Positions 7,883 to 14,598 of a stretch of DNA of 16,537 nt are shown here, in pieces. Each line of letters begins with the position of its first letter. The first letter of the stretch is position 1. The stretch is from JBDSTZ01 sp039927975 (GTDB taxonomy: Bacteria; Pseudomonadota; Gammaproteobacteria; Burkholderiales; Burkholderiaceae_D): assembly GCA_039927975.1 (NCBI GenBank), contig JBDSTZ010000353.1, forward strand, positions 1 to 16,537, given 5' to 3'. The notes beneath the pieces are model-generated. The model saw only the letters and a program-made list of their open reading frames with translations. It was not told where the DNA came from and made no database searches. The translations under genes and the position numbers were made by a program.

Positions 7883-7933
7883 GACAGCTCCAGTAGCAAC
7901 GATAGGCAAAAAAGTGTTCGCGCGCGCCGCGAA

Positions 7934-8806
7934 CTAGCGGCGCTCGCTTGGATCGAGCGGCTCGTCGTCATCGAGCCGCACGATACTCACCGGGCGCCCT
8001 TTCGCCAGGCGCCAGAAATACACAACATAGCCGGACAGGCCGTAAGCGGCAAAGACCGCCAGGAACGCTTTCGGCGGGTCGCTCGCCGCCGCCGCCAGCG
8101 CCAGCACGATCAGAAACACCGCGATGAACGGCACCGACTTGCGGAAATTCACGTCCTTGAAACTGTAGAACGGCACATTGGTCACCATCGTCAGGCCGGC
8201 GAACAGGGCGATGCCGAAGGAGACCCAGGCCATCTGCAGGCCCGACATGCCCAGGTCGGTCATCATCAGCACGAAGCCAGCCATCATTGCCGCCGCCGCC
8301 GGGCTCGGCATGCCCTGGAAGAAGCGCTTGTCGACCACCTCGATATTGGTGTTGAAGCGCGCCAGGCGCAAGGCGGCGCCGGCGCAATACACGAAGGCGG
8401 CGATCCAGCCGAGCTTGCCGAGGCCGCGCAGCGACCATTCGTACATCACCAGCGCCGGCGCGGCGCCGAAGGAGACCATGTCGGACAGGCTGTCGTACTG
8501 GGCGCCGAATTCGGATTGGGTGTTGGTCAGGCGCGCGATGCGCCCGTCGAGGCCGTCGAGCACCATGGCGATGAAGATGGCCCAGGCCGCGTGCTCGAAA
8601 CGCTGATTCATGGCCATGACGATCGCGTAGAAACCGCAGAACAGCGCCGCCGTGGTGAAGGCGTTGGGCAGCAAATAGATGCCGCGCCGGCGCACCGGAT
8701 TGCCGAGCGCGTCGACCTTCTGCCGGCCGGCCTTGCCGAAACGCGGCAGCTTGGCCGCCTTGACGCCAGGGGGACGGGGCTTGCGACGGCGGGGGAAAGT
8801 GGCCAT
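7934..8806 (-). CDS. pssA: CDP-diacylglycerol--serine O-phosphatidyltransferase
   Basis: PssA makes phosphatidylserine from CDP-diacylglycerol and serine at the inner membrane, the precursor of phosphatidylethanolamine. The 290-residue protein has a basic N-terminal tail (about residues 1-42, many Arg/Lys/Pro) followed by several hydrophobic helices. The CDP-alcohol phosphotransferase signature is complete: Asp87-Gly88, Ala91-Arg92, Gly101, Asp105 and Asp109, within DGRIARLTNTQSEFGAQYDS. Length and topology match the integral-membrane (subclass II, Bacillus-type) enzyme rather than the E. coli phospholipase-D-like type. The ATG at 8806 has a GGA about seven nt upstream; the in-frame upstream extension has no family support. 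A strong -10 element lies about 90 nt upstream and leuA follows, so the two probably share a transcript. The usual partner psd is not in this window. Confidence 0.95.
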   Translation of the reverse strand: MATFPRRRKPRPPGVKAAKLPRFGKAGRQKVDALGNPVRRRGIYLLPNAFTTAALFCGFYAIVMAMNQRFEHAAWAIFIAMVLDGLDGRIARLTNTQSEFGAQYDSLSDMVSFGAAPALVMYEWSLRGLGKLGWIAAFVYCAGAALRLARFNTNIEVVDKRFFQGMPSPAAAAMMAGFVLMMTDLGMSGLQMAWVSFGIALFAGLTMVTNVPFYSFKDVNFRKSVPFIAVFLIVLALAAAASDPPKAFLAVFAAYGLSGYVVYFWRLAKGRPVSIVRLDDDEPLDPSERR

Positions 8807-8865
8807 GGGTTTCCGTAAGTGATGGACGACGATGGTGAAGCGCCTTGCCCGCTTCAAAAACGCGA

Positions 8866-8883
8866 TTCCCGCGCGAGCGGGAA
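8866..8883. repeat. REP-like palindrome, copy 1
   Basis: TTCCCGCGCGAGCGGGAA forms a 7-bp perfect stem with a 4-nt loop. The same stem occurs at 15934-15951 with a different loop centre. This form, TTCCCGC-N4-GCGGGAA, is of the kind dispersed in many proteobacterial genomes. It lies within the predicted 5' untranslated region of pssA. Confidence 0.6.
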
Positions 8884-8896
8884 CGGCGGAATGCCT

Positions 8897-8926
8897 ATTA
8901 TAGTAGGCAGGCCCTCATCTAGCGAA
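8897..8926 (-). promoter_or_regulatory. Promoter for pssA-leuA
   Basis: The minus strand carries a perfect TATAAT (8902-8897) with a weaker -35, TTCGCT (8926-8921), at 18 nt. The -10 hexamer lies inside the inverted repeat GCCTA-N6-TAGGC (8893-8908). The predicted start near 8890 leaves a leader of about 84 nt that includes the REP-like hairpin. The promoter begins 10 nt past the stop codon of the preceding SIMPL gene, so pssA-leuA need not depend on ilv transcription. Confidence 0.55.
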
Positions 8927-8935
8927 CAGAAGTGC

Positions 8936-9685
8936 TTACTTGAATTTCACCCGGCCAACGAGCCGCATATCCAAGGTCGTCTCGCCCGGCTCGAAACTCG
9001 GCTCGCTGACAGCTGAGTCCTGGCCCTTCATGGCGCGCATCATCGGCGCCGGCGCCGCCGGCAAGCCTTCGCCCTGTGAGGCGTAATTGCCGGAACCCTC
9101 GAAATCGATGGTTTCGATGAAGGTGTCCGAGGTCTTGCGGCCCATCGCGGCGGCCATCGAGGCGATCCGCTCGTTGAGGTTTTGATATGTAGCGGCAATG
9201 CGCTGCTGGTCGAGCTTCCTGGTCGTCGATGGCGTCAAGCCGAAATCGACGCTGCTGAGCGCGAGCACTTTTTGCGCGGCGGCGGCGGTTTTCGGCAAGC
9301 TTGCCAGATTGGTGGTCTTGACCTGCAGATATTGGCCGACGCGCCAGCCGGTCGGCACCTGTTTCGCCATCGCGCCGTTGGGCAGTGGCCGCTGCTCCGG
9401 ATAGATCGGATAGCTGTAGTAGCCCTGGGTCTTGAGCTCGGCGTGCGGATCGGCGGCGCGGACGATCTCGGTGCCCTGCTTCATCTTCTGGTTGACCCGC
9501 GAGGCGGCGGCGGCCTTGTCCTTGTCCTGTTCCTCGACCATGAGGGTCATGACGGCCTGGTCGTTGGGGGCCGTCACTTCACCGTGGGCGGGCACGATGA
9601 CCAGCGTGGTCGGAGCCACCGATTGGGCATGGGCGGCGCTGGCGCAGAGCAATGACGTGGCGAGCAGGATTTTTGGCAGGGTCAT
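8936..9685 (-). CDS. Periplasmic SIMPL-domain (DUF541) protein
   Basis: The 249-residue protein has a signal peptide (MTLPKILLATSLLCASAAHA, cleavage after residue 20) and a SIMPL/DUF541 domain over most of the rest. The domain opens with VIVPAHGEVTAPNDQAVMTL, close to the family pattern of a glycine-bearing strand followed by a helix of charged and alanine residues. Relatives include E. coli YggE, linked to resistance to oxidative stress, and periplasmic proteins of unknown activity; the biochemical role is not settled. The ATG at 9685 has CGGAG upstream at normal spacing, and the signal peptide agrees with this start rather than the longer open frame. It lies between ilvC (behind a strong terminator) and the pssA promoter, so it is probably its own transcription unit, although I found no convincing promoter. 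Confidence 0.85.
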   Translation of the reverse strand: MTLPKILLATSLLCASAAHAQSVAPTTLVIVPAHGEVTAPNDQAVMTLMVEEQDKDKAAAASRVNQKMKQGTEIVRAADPHAELKTQGYYSYPIYPEQRPLPNGAMAKQVPTGWRVGQYLQVKTTNLASLPKTAAAAQKVLALSSVDFGLTPSTTRKLDQQRIAATYQNLNERIASMAAAMGRKTSDTFIETIDFEGSGNYASQGEGLPAAPAPMMRAMKGQDSAVSEPSFEPGETTLDMRLVGRVKFK

Positions 9686-9812
9686 GGGCAGTCTCCGGGA
9701 AATGACATTAAAACAAGTCATGACAAGATACCCGGAATCGGCGCCAGCGGGTTCATTGTTGCGATTTCTTACCAAAAGCGCGTCCCGCGCCGCGCGCATG
9801 GAGCCCCCTAAA

Positions 9813-9852
9813 GCAAAAAGCCGCACCCACTGTCGCGGGCACGGCTTTTTGC
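9813..9852 (-). terminator. Intrinsic terminator of the ilvIHC operon
   Basis: Seventeen nt after the ilvC stop, GCAAAAAGCCG pairs perfectly with CGGCTTTTTGC; the stem extends inward by two G-T wobbles and three G-C pairs to an 8-nt loop. The run of A and T at the base makes it usable on both strands. It separates the ilv operon from the SIMPL gene. Confidence 0.85.
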
Positions 9853-9869
9853 AGAACAGAAACGACTGA

Positions 9870-10886
9870 TTAGTTCTTCGACTGATCAACCAGCTTGTTC
9901 TTTGCGATCCAAGGCATCATCGCGCGCAGTTTCGCGCCGACTTCTTCGATTGGATGCTCGGCAGTCAGACGACGACGCGAGATCAGGGTCGGGGCGCCGG
10001 CCTTGTTTTCCAGGATGAAGCTCTTGGCGTATTCGCCGGTCTGGATGTCTTTGAGGCACTGACGCATCGCGTCCTTGGTGGCCGAGGTGACCACTTTAGG
10101 ACCGGTCACGTACTCGCCGTATTCGGCGTTGTTCGAGATCGAGTAGTTCATGTTGGCGATGCCGCCTTCATAGATCAGGTCGACGATCAGTTTCAGTTCG
10201 TGCAGACACTCGAAGTACGCCATTTCCGGCGCGTAGCCAGCTTCGGTCAGGGTTTCGAAGCCGGCCTTGATCAGCTCGACCGCGCCACCGCACAGCACAG
10301 CCTGTTCGCCGAACAGGTCGGTCTCGGTTTCTTCACGGAAGTTCGTTTCGATGATGCCGGCACGGCCGCCGCCGTTGGCCATTGCGTACGACAGGGCGAT
10401 ATCGCGTGCCTTGCCGGACTTGTCCTGGTACACGGCGATCAGGTGGGGCACGCCGCCGCCATTGGCGTAGGTGCCGCGCACGGTGTGGCCCGGGGCCTTC
10501 GGTGCGACCATGATGACGTCGAGGTCGGCGCGTGGCACGACTTGACCGTAGTGCACGTTGAAGCCGTGCGCGAAGGCCAGCACGGCGCCTTGCTTGGCGT
10601 TCGGCGCGACGTTTTCGTTGTAGACCTGGGCGATGTTTTCGTCCGGCAGCAAGATCATGATGACGTCGGCAGCTTTGATCGCGTCGTTCACTTCAGCCAC
10701 TTTCAGACCGGCCTTCTCCACCTTGTTCCACGAGGCGCCGCCCTTGCGCAGGCCGACCGTCACGTTGACGCCCGAATCGTTCAGGTTTTGCGCGTGCGCG
10801 TGGCCTTGCGAACCGTAACCGATGATGGCAACGTTCTTGCCTTTGACGAGGGAGAGGTCACAATCTTTATCGTAAAAAACTTTCAT
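9870..10886 (-). CDS. ilvC: Ketol-acid reductoisomerase, class I
   Basis: IlvC uses NADPH and magnesium to isomerise and reduce acetolactate and acetohydroxybutyrate in the valine, leucine and isoleucine pathways. The 338 residues match the short class I enzyme. The Rossmann motif is GYGSQGHAHA from Gly23. The catalytic histidine is His107 (AFAHGFNVHY). The two-metal site is complete: Asp190 and Glu194 in EETETDLFGEQ, and Glu226 and Glu230 in ECLHELK. The ATG at 10886 has AGGAAA seven nt upstream. It lies 40 nt after ilvH with no terminator in the gap, so it is the third gene of an ilvIHC operon, and it is followed directly by a strong terminator. Confidence 0.98.
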   Translation of the reverse strand: MKVFYDKDCDLSLVKGKNVAIIGYGSQGHAHAQNLNDSGVNVTVGLRKGGASWNKVEKAGLKVAEVNDAIKAADVIMILLPDENIAQVYNENVAPNAKQGAVLAFAHGFNVHYGQVVPRADLDVIMVAPKAPGHTVRGTYANGGGVPHLIAVYQDKSGKARDIALSYAMANGGGRAGIIETNFREETETDLFGEQAVLCGGAVELIKAGFETLTEAGYAPEMAYFECLHELKLIVDLIYEGGIANMNYSISNNAEYGEYVTGPKVVTSATKDAMRQCLKDIQTGEYAKSFILENKAGAPTLISRRRLTAEHPIEEVGAKLRAMMPWIAKNKLVDQSKN

Positions 10887-10926
10887 GGCATTTCCTATCT
10901 TATTTGTGTGTTGGTACTTGTTTTAC

Positions 10927-11418
10927 TTAGACTTTGAGGATCCGTTCGCCACGGCCAATACCGGACCCGCCGGTACGAACCGTTTCGAGGATCGAGGCGC
11001 GGTCGATCGAGTCGATAAACGCGTCGAGCTTGCCCTTGTCGCCGGTCAATTCGATCGTGTAGGTCTTCTCGGTCACGTCGATGACGCGGCCGCGGAAGAT
11101 ATCCGCAGTGCGCTTCATTTCTTCGCGCTCCTTGCCGACTGCTCGCACCTTGATGAGCATGAGCTCGCGTTCGATGTGGGCGCCTTCGGTCAGGTCCACC
11201 ACTTTTACCACTTCGATCAAGCGGTTCAGATGTTTGGTAATTTGCTCGATGATATCGTCGGAGCCGGTGGTGACGATCGTCATGCGCGACAGTGTCGCGT
11301 CTTCGGTCGGCGCCACGGTCAGCGTTTCGATGTTGTAGCCGCGGGCCGAGAACAGGCCCACCACGCGCGACAGCGCGCCGGCTTCGTTTTCAAGCAGAAC
11401 AGAAATTATATGGCGCAT
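10927..11418 (-). CDS. ilvH: Acetolactate synthase small (regulatory) subunit
   Basis: This is the regulatory subunit of acetolactate synthase; it raises the activity of the catalytic subunit and confers valine feedback inhibition. It has 163 residues, the usual length. The N-terminal ACT domain spans about residues 3-78 (HIISVLLENEAGALSRVVGL, continuing FSARGYNIETLTVAPTED), with the helix-cap motif NEAGALSRV expected to help form the valine site. The C-terminal domain (about 85-163) is of the standard ALS small-subunit type. The ATG at 11418 directly follows the ilvI stop codon (TAAATG), with GGAGGA nine nt upstream inside ilvI, so translation should be coupled and the subunits made in step. 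Confidence 0.97.
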   Translation of the reverse strand: MRHIISVLLENEAGALSRVVGLFSARGYNIETLTVAPTEDATLSRMTIVTTGSDDIIEQITKHLNRLIEVVKVVDLTEGAHIERELMLIKVRAVGKEREEMKRTADIFRGRVIDVTEKTYTIELTGDKGKLDAFIDSIDRASILETVRTGGSGIGRGERILKV

Positions 11419-13146
11419 TTAGAGGTCCTCCGAACCGAGCAGCATTTCGGACAGGCCCTTGCCCGCCTTGACCATCGGCCAGACGTTCTCGGATTGGTCG
11501 GTAATGAAATTCATGAACACCAGGCGGTCCTTCATGCCGAAGGCTTCGCGCAGCGCGCCGTCGACGTCGCCCGGCTTTTCAATCTTCATGCCGACGTGGC
11601 CGTAGGCCTCGGCCAGCTTTTCGAAGTCCGGCAGCGAATCCATGTAGGACTCGGAATAGCGCGAGCCGTAATCGATCTGCTGCCATTGACGGACCATGCC
11701 GAGGAAGCGGTTGTTGAGCAGAATGATCTTCGGCGTCAGGTGGTATTGCTTGCAGGTAGCCAGTTCCTGGATGCACATCTGGATCGAGCCTTCGCCGGTG
11801 ATGCAGGCAACGGTGGCGTCCGGATTGGCCATCTGCACGCCCATCGCGTACGGCAGGCCGACACCCATGGTGCCGAGGCCGCCCGAATTGATCCAGCGGC
11901 GTGGCTTGTCGAACGGATAGTATTGGGCCGCCCACATCTGGTGCTGACCGACGTCGGAGGTGATAAAGGCGTCGCCCTTGGTCACTTCCCACACCTTCTG
12001 GACCACCGATTGCGGCTTGATGATGAGGTCGGAATCCTGGAATTTCAGGCAGTCGCGGCCGCGCCATTCCTGGATCTGCTTCCACCAGTCCTTGAGCGGG
12101 GCGGAGTTGACCTTGGCCTCGGCGGCGTCGAGCTGGGCGAGGAATTCGATCAGCACTTCCTTGACGTTGCCGACGATCGGAATGTCGACCTTGACGCGCT
12201 TGGAGATCGACGAAGGATCGATGTCGACGTGGATGATCTTGCGCGGGTGCGAGGCGAAGTGTTTCGGGTTGCCGATCACGCGGTCGTCGAAGCGCGCGCC
12301 GATGGCGATCAGGACGTCGCAGTGCTGCATCGCCATGTTCGCTTCGTAGGTGCCGTGCATGCCGGGCATGCCGACGAACAGCTCGCTCGACGCCTTGTAG
12401 GCGCCCAGGCCCATCAGCGTGTTGGTGACCGGGAAGCCGAGCTTGTCGACCAGCTTGTTCAGCTCGGCCGAGGCGTTGGCCAGGATCACTCCGCCGCCGG
12501 TGTAGATCATCGGCCGTTCGGCCTGCAGCAGCAGTTGCACGGCCTTGCGGATCTGGCCCGAATGGCCCTTGTCCACCGGCCGGTACGAGCGCATTTCCAC
12601 TTCGCGCGGATACTCGTACACGCACTTGTGCATGGTGATGTCTTTGGGAATATCGACCAGCACCGGGCCGGGACGGCCGGTCTTGGCGATATAGAATGCT
12701 TTTTTGATCGTCGCCGCCAGGTCCTTCACATCCTTCACGAGGAAGTTGTGCTTGACGACGGGACGGGTGATGCCGACGGTGTCGCATTCCTGGAAGGCGT
12801 CCTGGCCAATCGCGTGGCTGGGCACCTGGCCGGAGATCACGACCATCGGGATCGAGTCCATGTACGCGGTCGACAGGCCGGTGACGGCATTGGTCACGCC
12901 CGGACCGGAGGTCACGAGGGCAACACCGACGGTCTGCGAGGAGCGCGAATAGGCGTCGGCGGCGTGCACCGCGGCCTGCTCGTGGCGTACCAGAATGTGC
13001 TGGAATTTGTCCTGGTTGAAGATGGCGTCGTAGATATACAGGACTGCGCCGCCCGGGTAACCGAAGACGTGCTTGACGCCCTCTTCCGCCAGACAGCGGA
13101 CGACAATTTCAGCGCCCGTGATGGGAGCCGTTGTTTCGTTGTTCAT
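11419..13146 (-). CDS. ilvI: Acetolactate synthase large (catalytic) subunit
   Basis: The catalytic subunit joins pyruvate to a second pyruvate or to 2-ketobutyrate, using thiamine diphosphate, FAD and magnesium. The 575 residues match biosynthetic AHAS enzymes. The N-terminal pyrimidine-binding domain has the catalytic glutamate, Glu56, in LVRHEQAAVHAADAYSR. The middle FAD-binding domain includes GARFDDRVIGNP. The C-terminal diphosphate domain has the GEGS...NN thiamine motif (CITGEGSIQMCIQELATCKQ). The ATG at 13146 is preceded by AAAGGA; an open frame continues upstream without family homology. Association with ilvH, the FAD-domain sequence and the pathway neighbours argue for the anabolic enzyme, not catabolic AlsS. 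It is the first gene of ilvIHC, behind a promoter about 320 nt upstream. The name ilvB would be equally acceptable. Confidence 0.97.
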   Translation of the reverse strand: MNNETTAPITGAEIVVRCLAEEGVKHVFGYPGGAVLYIYDAIFNQDKFQHILVRHEQAAVHAADAYSRSSQTVGVALVTSGPGVTNAVTGLSTAYMDSIPMVVISGQVPSHAIGQDAFQECDTVGITRPVVKHNFLVKDVKDLAATIKKAFYIAKTGRPGPVLVDIPKDITMHKCVYEYPREVEMRSYRPVDKGHSGQIRKAVQLLLQAERPMIYTGGGVILANASAELNKLVDKLGFPVTNTLMGLGAYKASSELFVGMPGMHGTYEANMAMQHCDVLIAIGARFDDRVIGNPKHFASHPRKIIHVDIDPSSISKRVKVDIPIVGNVKEVLIEFLAQLDAAEAKVNSAPLKDWWKQIQEWRGRDCLKFQDSDLIIKPQSVVQKVWEVTKGDAFITSDVGQHQMWAAQYYPFDKPRRWINSGGLGTMGVGLPYAMGVQMANPDATVACITGEGSIQMCIQELATCKQYHLTPKIILLNNRFLGMVRQWQQIDYGSRYSESYMDSLPDFEKLAEAYGHVGMKIEKPGDVDGALREAFGMKDRLVFMNFITDQSENVWPMVKAGKGLSEMLLGSEDL

Positions 13147-13159
13147 GATACATTTCCTT

Positions 13160-13270
13160 TCAAGACCCATTGGGAGGTGATCGGATGCTCTCTCCTGGCG
13201 AGTAACGCCCGTCGCGGCAGTCTCCACGCGTCCCTTTGGCTGCGGTCACGCCGGTCGTCCAGGTAGCCAT
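13160..13270 (-). CDS. Possible 36-codon leader ORF before ilvI
   Basis: In the ilvI leader, an ATG at 13270 follows GGAAAGG at good spacing and opens 36 codons (MATWTTGVTAAKG...SPPNGS), ending in TGA only 13 nt before the ilvI ATG and directly abutting its ribosome-binding sequence. It is poor in Ile, Val and Leu codons, so it is not a classic attenuation peptide. It could affect ilvI initiation or be chance. Confidence 0.25.
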   Translation of the reverse strand: MATWTTGVTAAKGTRGDCRDGRYSPGESIRSPPNGS

Positions 13271-13324
13271 AGATACCTTTCCAAGCGGCGCTCAACGCAA
13301 TTCGTTCGGCGTGTGAGCGGTGGT

Positions 13325-13360
13325 CGCGACAAGTTGCGGAACTCTCGCGCTTGTGGCGCG
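13325..13360 (-). promoter_or_regulatory. Stem-loop in the ilvI leader
   Basis: CGCGACAAG (13325-13333, plus strand) pairs with CTTGTggCGCG (13350-13360), giving nine pairs with a two-base bulge. On the minus-strand transcript it begins two nt after the TAA of a 23-codon open frame (13434-13363, ending GSLL). No T run follows, so it is not an intrinsic terminator by itself. Confidence 0.25.
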
Positions 13361-13463
13361 GGTTAGAGCAAACTGCCTACGTGTGAAAGCGCGTCATGGC
13401 GAGGGGGCCTTGTGTGCCTGTTCGACATGACCATACAGCTTCGAAGATGGCGAAGCATCTGAC

Positions 13464-13492
13464 ACCTTACTGCGTTGCACCATTTAGGTCAA
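13464..13492 (-). promoter_or_regulatory. Sigma-70 promoter of ilvIHC
   Basis: The minus strand reads TTGACC (13492-13487), a 17-nt spacer, then TAAGGT (13469-13464). The -35 matches consensus at five of six positions, the spacing is ideal, and an A/T run lies just upstream of the -35. Transcription from about 13457 would give a leader of about 310 nt before the ilvI start. Confidence 0.6.
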
Positions 13493-13563
13493 GAAAAAAT
13501 AAGCTTCACAGGAGCATTTTTAAGGCGTTTTCGGTAAATACGATGCAGAAAACATCGAATTTT

Positions 13564-13571
13564 GCTAGGAT
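13564..13571 (+). promoter_or_regulatory. Candidate extended -10 promoter for the sigma operon
   Basis: GCTAGGAT, preceded by T at 13563, contains a TAGGAT -10 hexamer at 13566-13571. No good -35 is present at 17-19 nt. Just upstream lies the inverted repeat CGATG-N7-CATCG (13541-13557), placed where an activator or repressor could act. Confidence 0.3.
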
Positions 13572-13630
13572 GCGTCAGTTTTTCTAAATGGCACCTTTGG
13601 CAATCCGCCGCGCCGCCTCTTTCCGCTTGC

Positions 13631-14200
13631 ATGGCCACAGACAAAGAATTATCCGATTTTCTTGAGCACGTCGAACGCCGCGCCTTCAAACAGGCCGCCT
13701 ACGCCGTACGCAAGGACGAGGCCGCCCTCGACATCGTGCAGGACGCGATGATCAAGCTCGCCGAGAAATACGGCGACAAGCCGGCCGCCGAGCTGCCGAT
13801 GCTGTTCCAGCGCATCCTGCAAAACACCATCCTCGATTACTTCCGGCGCGAAAAGGTGCGCAACACCTGGGTCAGCCTCTTCTCCGGCATGGGCAAACGC
13901 GATGGCGGCGACGACGAATTTGATATACTGGAATCGTATGAGGCAGAACAAGGTTCGGCCGCCGCCGAGTCCAGCGCCGACCAGGTCGAGCGCCAGCAGA
14001 CGCTGCAATTGATCGACGACGAGGTACAAAAGCTGCCGGCGCGTCAACGGGAAGCCTTCCTCATGCGTTACTGGCAGGACATGGACGTGGCTGAAACAGC
14101 CGAGGCGATGGGTTGTTCCGAGGGCAGCGTCAAGACGCACTGCTCGCGCGCCACCCACGCCCTCGCGGACGCGCTGAAGGCCAAGGGACTAAAATTATGA
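13631..14200 (+). CDS. ECF-type sigma-70 family RNA polymerase sigma factor
   Basis: This is a predicted alternative sigma factor that directs RNA polymerase to a specific promoter set. It has 189 residues. Region 2 spans about 15-75 (DEAALDIVQDAMIKLAEKYG, then FQRILQNTILDYFRREKVRN). An acidic, poorly conserved linker covers 90-125. Region 4 spans about 134-185 (LPARQREAFLMRYWQDMDVA, then ETAEAMGCSEGSVKTHCSRA, the helix-turn-helix that reads the -35). Regions 1 and 3 are absent, as in ECF factors. The ATG at 13631 lacks a clear ribosome-binding sequence but fits the family N-terminus. Its stop overlaps the start of the DUF3619 gene by four nt (ATGA). The specific ECF group and its promoters cannot be told from this window. 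Confidence 0.92.
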   Translation: MATDKELSDFLEHVERRAFKQAAYAVRKDEAALDIVQDAMIKLAEKYGDKPAAELPMLFQRILQNTILDYFRREKVRNTWVSLFSGMGKRDGGDDEFDILESYEAEQGSAAAESSADQVERQQTLQLIDDEVQKLPARQREAFLMRYWQDMDVAETAEAMGCSEGSVKTHCSRATHALADALKAKGLKL

Positions 14201-14598
14201 ACACCGACGACATCAATTTCGCGTACAAGGTACGCCACGCGCTCAACGAGAAGCTCGACGATCTGCCGGCTTCGACCACCGATCGTCTCGCTTCGGCGCG
14301 CCAGCTTGCGCTCTCGCGCAAGAAGGCGGACGCGCCGGTTCGCCGCGCCACGCGCAAGGGCGCCGGCCTCTTGGGCGGCCTGATGGCGCAGTTCACCCTG
14401 GTCCGGATGGGCGTCGCCATCCCGCTGCTGGCCATGGTGATCGGCCTTGCCGCCGTCTACCATGTCGAAGAGCAGGAACACATTGCCGAACTGGCTGCGC
14501 TGGACGCCGCCGTGCTGTCCGACGAACTTCCCTTGACCGCTTATCTCGACCATGGCTTCAACGCTTACCTTGAGCAGCGTGAGCAGCGCGGTCAATAA
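14197..14598 (+). CDS. DUF3619 family single-pass membrane protein
   Basis: This 133-residue protein fits the DUF3619 family, known mostly from betaproteobacteria next to a sigma factor gene. An N-terminal, mainly basic cytoplasmic part (about 1-69, FAYKVRHALNEKLDDLPAST at the start) precedes one transmembrane helix at about 71-89 (MGVAIPLLAMVIGLAAVYHV). A short acidic periplasmic tail ends with SDELPLTAYLDHGFNAYLEQ. The size, topology and position directly after the sigma gene are those of a membrane-bound anti-sigma factor, but I see no HxxxCxxC zinc motif, so that role is inference. The ATG at 14197 overlaps the sigma stop codon, with AGGGA upstream; translation is probably coupled. Confidence 0.88.
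   Translation: MNTDDINFAYKVRHALNEKLDDLPASTTDRLASARQLALSRKKADAPVRRATRKGAGLLGGLMAQFTLVRMGVAIPLLAMVIGLAAVYHVEEQEHIAELAALDAAVLSDELPLTAYLDHGFNAYLEQREQRGQ

Larger units (their letters stand above)
13147..13630. other. Divergent control region between ilvI and the sigma-factor gene
   Basis: This stretch of 484 bases holds no convincing protein gene. The half next to the sigma gene (about 13480-13590) is AT-rich relative to the surroundings and carries promoter-like elements on both strands; the half next to ilvI is the transcribed ilvI leader. A 63-codon open frame on the plus strand (13396-13587) has no ribosome-binding site and no recognisable sequence. Confidence 0.6.

Noticed and set aside
6371..8818. 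An 815-codon open frame on the plus strand, opposite leuA and pssA
   Set aside because: It is antisense to two well-supported genes, is dominated by Arg, His, Asp, Gly and Ala in the manner of high-GC shadow frames, and shows no recognisable domain or ribosome-binding site.
10885..13266. A 793-codon open frame on the plus strand, opposite ilvC, ilvH and ilvI
   Set aside because: It spans three conserved genes on the other strand and their junctions without a break; this follows from codon bias in high-GC DNA. The composition is rich in His, Asp, Val and Arg with no domain signal.
13396..13587. A 63-codon plus-strand open frame upstream of the sigma gene
   Set aside because: No ribosome-binding sequence, a composition unlike its neighbours, and it overlaps the promoter elements and the ilvI leader.
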